From assembly GCA_037954325.1 (NCBI GenBank), contig JBBMNZ010000015.1:14240501-14304500 (forward strand): a stretch of DNA of 64,000 nt, read 5' to 3'. Below are positions 57,877 to 64,000 of the stretch, one piece after another; the stretch's first letter is position 1; each line of letters begins with the position of its first letter. Source of the stretch: Fistularia commersonii (lineage: Eukaryota; Chordata; Actinopteri; Syngnathiformes; Fistulariidae). The position numbers and the translations under genes were made by a program. The notes beneath the pieces are model-generated. The model had not been told where the DNA came from. It was given only the letters and a program-made list of their open reading frames with translations, and made no database searches.

Positions 57877-60800
57877 GTGTTTAAGTAAGTATTTTAAACA
57901 TTACAAATAATACAACGCTAACTAAAATAGTCATTCATTCATACATCAGGGGAAGTCAGATGTCCCACAGAGACATATAAGCATTCACTCCTGCATTCAC
58001 ATGTCAGTTTACTTTCAGACATAAGCACGTAGCATAACAAAGATTTAAATATTCAACATTTTTATTTTTGCGCAGCTCATTATAAGCAAGATAATGGAAA
58101 AACTTTGTTTGTTTTATTTGTTTTCTGCTTCTGACTGTTCCACTTGGCACAGAAAAATGATGACTTCTTGAACCCTTACTGAACCCCTGTGGCAACTGGA
58201 TTATTTCTCATTTTCTTGTAAATTGCGGCATTCCTTTTCTGCTTCCTGTCCGAATCGCCTGTAATTGTATTTCTGTGGACGATGCAGTTAATTACAATGC
58301 TCTCTCCTTCAGTTGAACTGTATTTGCTTGTGACGTAAAACAGCTGGGAGGAAGGCGACGGTTGAAACAGTCGGTCAGTCATGTGAGCGATCCTTGGACT
58401 TAATCTGTCGTAACCATTTTGCAATTTTTCAATAGAAATGAGTATTTTTGCATTTTTTAACTTGAGAATTAAAAAAATATACAGCATCTGTTGCAAACGC
58501 CCTCATGCAGCCATGATGACTTGCACAGATTATGACCATGCTGATACAACATATTTTTTAACACAGGAGCTACATCGTTGCTTATTCGAGGTTCCGGGAA
58601 TTAATAATATGTGGGGTAAATTCCAAATACTAAGTATTACACATATGATTCTCGCTGTCCCGGTGCATGCCAAAGGCTACAAGTGTCAATGGTAGGTTTT
58701 AAAGGTTTCATGTGTGCTTAATGGATTATAAGTCTCTGTTCAGCTCCAGATCAGACAGATGATCTGCCGCAGTAGTTAAGGTCACGCAGCACAAAAACAA
58801 TCATTTTGCGCAGTGTGTAGTTTACATGGGCGTTCCTTCTATCGGAGGAATTTCTGCATTAATTTTAACAATATCTCTTTACTGCATACATTTGACTTTC
58901 CTTTTTATGATAGAATGGAGGATTATTCTTTCTCTTGAAACTTTTTTTTTTTTTTTTACTTTTTTCCACCCTTGTGTAACTCATTGGAATCTTGGACAGA
59001 CAGATTTGCAGTGTGTTGTGGTGAAGCGGTGTAGGTTTGATGCAGAGGAGTCTGCCATCTTGTGGAGGGAAACTCAAGCCTCTTCTTTACATCCCACACA
59101 TAGTTTCATAAAAGTGAAAAATCTTAAAAGAAGCCACATCGAAAATGTATGTTGAACATGCATCTCCAAAATAAATATCTAGTTTGTATTTTAATTCATT
59201 TCTCGTAATTGTGTTTTTCCATAGCTGGAGTTGCAGCGCTTAGTCCATATTTATTTTCAATATAAATGTTACGCCATTTATTTTTCCCATCCTTACAAAC
59301 CATAAAAGCTTGACACATATGGGTGAAATTATGTTAAAAACAAATAATTTTAGTCACAATGGTGATTTTTTTTTTTTTTTTTTTTGTCTTTTTTTTTTTC
59401 AGCATTTCCTTTTATAAAGAAAAAAAAAGAATCGAAGTGTTGATGTGATTGAAATAGCAGCGTCTCTGCAGCGCCGCATCTCTAAATTTAGGCGTTTTTC
59501 AGAACTATAAGCGTCGCACAAATGGTTATTTGACATTTTGTTTTTCGCTGCAGGCCGTGTTCTAATGAATTATCGTGCAGCCCAATTTGGGATGACCTCC
59601 GTCAAAGACTTGTCCTCGTGGGTGATGAGAGGAGGCAGGTGACGGCCCGAGGACAAAGCAGGATTTCACTTGAGTGAAACCTATAAAATAATTTGGCTCC
59701 CAAACATTTGACCTATGACTTTGCCGACAAAGACTCGCTCCAACCGTCTATTTAGTCAGGCAGAACTATAAGTGGAAATATTTTGCATTGGAATTTTGGA
59801 AGGTAGAAATTGGACATCAGCTGGGCATCCAGCAGAGGGAGTCATAGGCCAGGTTTCCTTCAGCATCATCCATTTCCTGTTTTGGCCGTAAAAGATGAAA
59901 AAAAAAAATCCCATAAATATCACAACAGTCCAAATCTACGCCAGGTGACGAGATGCAGATATATTATGTGAATGTATATTTTTTAATTTATTATGCAAAA
60001 GAATTGGCAGTGTGTGGGTAGAGCCCTTGTTTGTGGGAATGTATTTTTATGTAACATTGGATTTATTGCGTAGCGCATCATCAGAAGAAAGAATTCCTGT
60101 AGATGTAAGTGGTTTATTATAGCACATGGTCTGCTAAGTTATTCCTCCCACACTGTGAGGTCATTAACACGCCCACACGCGAAGCTGACCCCGCTGCAAA
60201 GGGCTCTTTTACCTCAGCCTTGTAACAGCCTCGTAGGCTAATGCAACCGCACATGCACAAATGTACTGCGTGTTTCTGTTTCCAGACTGCCTGCTGCGCT
60301 TCGGGCAATATTTATTCCTCGGCTTAACACCGAGCTGTGAGTTATGATGAATCATTCGTATTGTATTCTCCATCATACGGCTCCATCCACCGCTGAACGC
60401 ACCGATTCGGAAGGGATTCTGTACCGCCACCGCCGACTTTTATATTTCGTCACTTGTTTCGGTCAAGTAACAATAATGGGCAGCCAAAGAAAGATACAAC
60501 CTTGGGACCCAAAATGGAGAACGACCAAATTTCACGTGCCGGAAGAAGTTTCAAACAAGTGGTCCGAGAGCTGCGGATCGGAGCCAGATCTCTGGCAAAG
60601 AGAGATAGGTTTCGTGACCGCTAGCTGACAGCCGAAGCGGGCGACTTCCAAATGTAGATAAATTTGGGGTTTGACGGATAAACATTGCAAGATCACCAGC
60701 CAGCCACAAAATGTGCTTTCTGAAACACTCCGGGAATCAGTGAACTGAACACGTAGCAGCGAGCGCTGGTGCTGCGACGCTCACCTCGAGGGTTTCGCAC

Positions 60801-61402
60801 AATCAAAACCGAAGGTTTCCACTCCATTGATCCGTGATGTAACATCAAATATCATCTATCTGTTGAAAATCCTGGAAGACGAGATTGCACTTTGGAGTCT
60901 CAGGATGTGTTTTTTTTTATTTTTTTTTTCTTTCACTAAAATAATGCATGGTGCAGATTTGCAGCCAGTCCTATTTTGGGACATCAGTTTTGGACTTGGG
61001 CCATAAAGCCTGCAGTGTGTGGAGCGAAGGCGCTCTGCATGCCAGATGGATGGAATGGGAGTTTTTCAGGGCGTCTTGTACCAATAGTGGTTTGAAAGTT
61101 CCATTAGTAGACACTTTTAAAGGATGGTTCAAAAGCAGGATCAATAGGTTGAGGACTCTCAAAACTTTGTATGACAACCAACGCCAATGACTCTTATACT
61201 GAGCTTACACCGTAAGTCTTTGGAAAACTACAACTAGAATCGGTTCCCGTCATGCAATGTTTCTCCATCATGCTGGTACCAACGTTCCTGTTCCTGGTTT
61301 TGTCGGAGCTCATCTTTTGGTTGTTGATTCATTCTTTACAGCAACGCAACACAGACTTGCGATAATGTCACACACGTTTGATATTGTCATAAACCCCTAG
61401 AC

Positions 61403-61622
61403 CAGGGGTGTCAGACATGCGGCCCGCAAACATGGTTAATCAGACCCGCGAGATTATTTTTCAAAGCATAAAAATGAGCTGCAATTTTTTGATTAGAATA
61501 GAGAATAGAATATTCCTTTAATTGGCACACAAAGGGGGAATTCCAACCACTCACAGCAGAAAGTGGACAGTGCAAGAAAAGTTATCAAAACTAGAAAATC
61601 AAAAATAAGAAATTGTGTTAAA

Positions 61623-61680
<58 letters not shown>

Positions 61681-62036
61681 TGTGTGTGTGTGTGTATATA
61701 TGTATGTATGTATATGTTTGGGGTATATATGTATTTATTTAAATACATATATATGTGTGTGTATACATATATATATGTATTTGGTAATACAATTTCTTAT
61801 TTTTAGTAAACAGTATGAACAGTATAAACTGTGCAAAAGTGGTGACTGGCAGCGAACAATAGCAATACTTGCAGTGGTAACACTATGGTGGATGTTTGGG
61901 TGAGTGAATGAATGGACACATGAGTAAATGATTAAAGAAACTGTTGTTAATATGCCAAGATTTTACCTTTCTGACACACTTGAGAATAGATTTTCCTTTC
62001 TGTGGCCTCTGAGCCAAAATGAGTCGGACACCCCTG
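61403..62036. mobile_element. hAT-type element with CAGGGGTGTC ends
   Basis: Starts CAGGGGTGTCAGACATGCGG and ends GAGTCGGACACCCCTG. Flanks CCCTAGAC (61395-61402) and CACTCGAC (62037-62044) agree at 6 of 8, an old 8-bp target duplication. It carries a TA/GT microsatellite in the middle and no transposase frame. Confidence 0.82.
61628..61713. repeat. (TA)n-(CA)n-(GT)n-(TA)n palindromic microsatellite
   Basis: About 22 TA units, then CACACACGTGTGTGTG, then TATATATGTATG. It lies inside the 61403 hAT element and can form an extended hairpin. Confidence 0.9.
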
Positions 62037-62044
62037 CACTCGAC

Positions 62045-64000
62045 CAAAGAATGAGGTACGACTGCGCCAAGACTGCAAGAGTACCGGCTTACACGTAACA
62101 ACCGAGATAACGGGAGCATGCTGCGACTCCAGTAATACTTCGCTATTTACTCCCCACTTTGAGTTTTAAGTCCGCGGCTGGAATATTGTGAGGCTTTAGA
62201 GAAGCCGCTTGTAAGGCTCTACCTGCCAATGAGTCGAAACCTGGAGAGTTGAGTCCTGGAGACGAAGGACGATTCCTCGAACCTGAAGGTGAGCCAAAGG
62301 GCTTCGGAGCTGAATAGTGATGTCATTGATGGAGTGTGTGTTTTGCGTGCTGTTTGGTTTACATTTTCCTCAAGTTAGGTCCCATCAAAGATGTAACACC
62401 AGCAGGAAATGAGGAAAGAGTGCGAGTCAGGGCTTTAATTTTGGTTTGTATACCAGGCCTGGACAAGACTCTTCTCCAATTGGCCTCTTGGATGAAGCCA
62501 TCATAGATGGACTGCAGCCATTCCCTTCGAACCTTCATAACCTCCCATTTGGTTGATAAAGACTATTTTTTTTGTATGGACACACCATCATTTTCTGACC
62601 ATTTTCATGTGACTCCGTCCAACCCCTTTGTGTCGGACAGACAGGTGAAGTTCACGATCAGATTAAGGTAAACGGGAAGCATCCCAAGATTCCCGAGCGC
62701 AGCGGATGGTTTCAACATTCCTGTCAAATTGGCCGTCGGGTTTATTTTTCTTTTCCTGACATCAAATTGAGCCGAGCAACTCCAGTGCAATGCTCAACAA
62801 TGATTTGACATACATGACAGATTCGTTTGCGGAGATCAAAACATGATCTGCGCCGTTTTACACCAAATCGACGAAAGCGCGTCTGCATTGAACCAAAGCG
62901 TCGAAAAATCCCGTCAATATATGACCCCCGTAAAGCCCCCACGTAATTCAAGAGCTGTAATCAGTTGCTTGCCTTGTCAAGGAACTACCTTCAAAACACT
63001 TACGGATAGCGGTTAAACTCCCGTCGCCTCACGAAAAAAAAAAAAAAAAAAAAGATGAATCGTGGCGTTTGGATTACTGTCAAAAACCAAGACGGTCACA
63101 TTATAGAATAGCAGCCCGTTGTGAATTGTCTCCATTTTAATTTGACCAATCTAAATCTGAAAATGTAATTTTCTTGAGGGAGGAGAGGAGCCAGGGGAGC
63201 GAGCGGTGATGTATTACCAGTAATTGGCATGCCTGTGTGTGCTGGGAGATAGTAGGATTCTGTTGGCACCTGAGTCACTGTGGAGGAGGGCTTGCTGAAG
63301 GGAGTGGATGCAGCTGGAATAATTGTTCCCCGAAGAAGGACTGCTACACAGGAGGCATCAGTGCGAGCCGCAGCCCACTCCACCCACCCGTTACGTAAGC
63401 GCGAGGAGATCTGCATTGTGACAGTGTGTGAGTCTATTCACTGTATTAAAAAAAAAATGTAAAAAATCCTTTTGAGGGATTACTCATTAAAGAAAGCTAC
63501 CAAAAGTTGCAGAAAATACTTTAAAGGGATCTTTTCAGATCGGCTGCAAGGTTGCCTAGGAAACCAGAAAGGTGGGCGCCACACGATATAAACTGTCTTG
63601 GCAAAGTCAGCTTCAGAGACTAATAAAGAAATAAGGAAATAATGAAATTATAAGAAAAGAGGGGGTTGAATAGATTCATGGTGTGATGGAATCGAAACTG
63701 ATATCTGTTTTTAAATTCATGATCAAACTCCGATATGTCCTAAGGCGCCACATTCTTGATCATTTGAGTCAAAGCCTCAGTTTACGCTTGCTCTTGCTGA
63801 TATCCTTTCAGATTATACATTATTCGGCAATTGGTTAATCGCCGTCGGCATTTAGACTCAAATAATAACTCGGTTTTAAATCGGCCAGGACCTTTTCAGG
63901 TGAGACACGACAGCCGTGTTTTCCGCCCACGTGCCGGTCGCAGCGCAGGTCCGCCCCTGCGCGTCGGTAATTCGCTGTCAGTTCCTTTGTGCCGCGAGGC
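62045..64000. other. dlg2 intron, no recognisable feature
   Basis: About 2 kb of mixed-composition sequence with an A21 run near 63034 and short open frames in several reading frames. None match a family I know. Confidence 0.5.

Larger units (their letters stand above)
48749..64000 (+). other. dlg2 intron 2 (5' part)
   Basis: 15 kb with no recognisable DLG exon (the next would encode an IQEFYEVTL-like segment). Contains a hAT copy (49043-49616), SINE (52012-52249), deleted mariner (54673-55200), LINE tail (55838-56141), a promoter-bearing BED-like remnant (56230-56790), a short-TIR element end (57570-57876) and a hAT (61403-62036). Otherwise AT-rich sequence with T and A runs. Confidence 0.7.

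Noticed and set aside
60344..60628. 94-codon frame with GSQRKIQPWDPKWRTTK in the dlg2 intron
   Set aside because: Coding-like composition, but no match to known alternative DLG2 N-termini and no clear donor in phase; left as unexplained.
1..64000. tRNA, rRNA or CRISPR genes
   Set aside because: tRNA-like A and B boxes occur only within SINEs; no cloverleaf, rRNA segment or spaced direct-repeat array was seen.

Overview
The window is nuclear DNA from a vertebrate, almost certainly a ray-finned (teleost) fish. Evidence: GT-AG introns in the whole-gene models, tRNA-headed SINEs, hAT and Tc1/mariner remnants of the kinds common in fish genomes, many long microsatellites, and compact introns in genes that are much larger in mammals. 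There is no bacterial-style operon, CRISPR array or phage. Most open frames outside the exons listed here are chance or lie in repeats.

Three neuronal/trafficking genes lie head to tail on the + strand. (1) 169 to about 17.1 kb: the 3' part of picalm (clathrin-assembly protein CALM). Its ANTH-domain exons lie upstream of the window. Fourteen coding exons were placed, every junction keeps frame, and the C-terminus is MQFM. Two of the fourteen look like in-frame cassettes. A separate, strongly spliced-looking exon at 14774-14866 would give an AP180 (SNAP91)-like C-terminus. (2) 25475-42244: a complete sytl2 (synaptotagmin-like 2, Slp2) of 18 coding exons, 1456 codons plus stop: Rab27-binding SHD, a long disordered linker with an RVxF PP1-docking motif, then C2A and C2B. 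(3) 44974 to beyond the end: the first two coding exons of a DLG-family MAGUK, called dlg2 from synteny (MPVRKK start plus L27 domain). The rest of the window is the start of a large dlg2 intron.

The order picalm-sytl2-dlg2 on one strand matches the order and relative orientation of these genes on human 11q14, but several small human genes from that interval are not seen here. The products act at successive stages of vesicle handling: clathrin-coat assembly and cargo sorting (picalm), Rab27-dependent docking (sytl2), and scaffolding of channels and receptors at synapses and junctions (dlg2).

Between and inside the genes are hAT-type elements with 8-bp target duplications, a three-copy TA-flanked MITE family, tRNA-derived SINEs, LINE tails, a deleted mariner copy, a Ser/Lys/Pro-type minisatellite with a 192-bp higher-order period, and a roughly 690-bp TCTTA/TCTCA pentamer array that runs into a sytl2 splice acceptor. 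All calls come from reading the sequence and recalling family features; no search was run.
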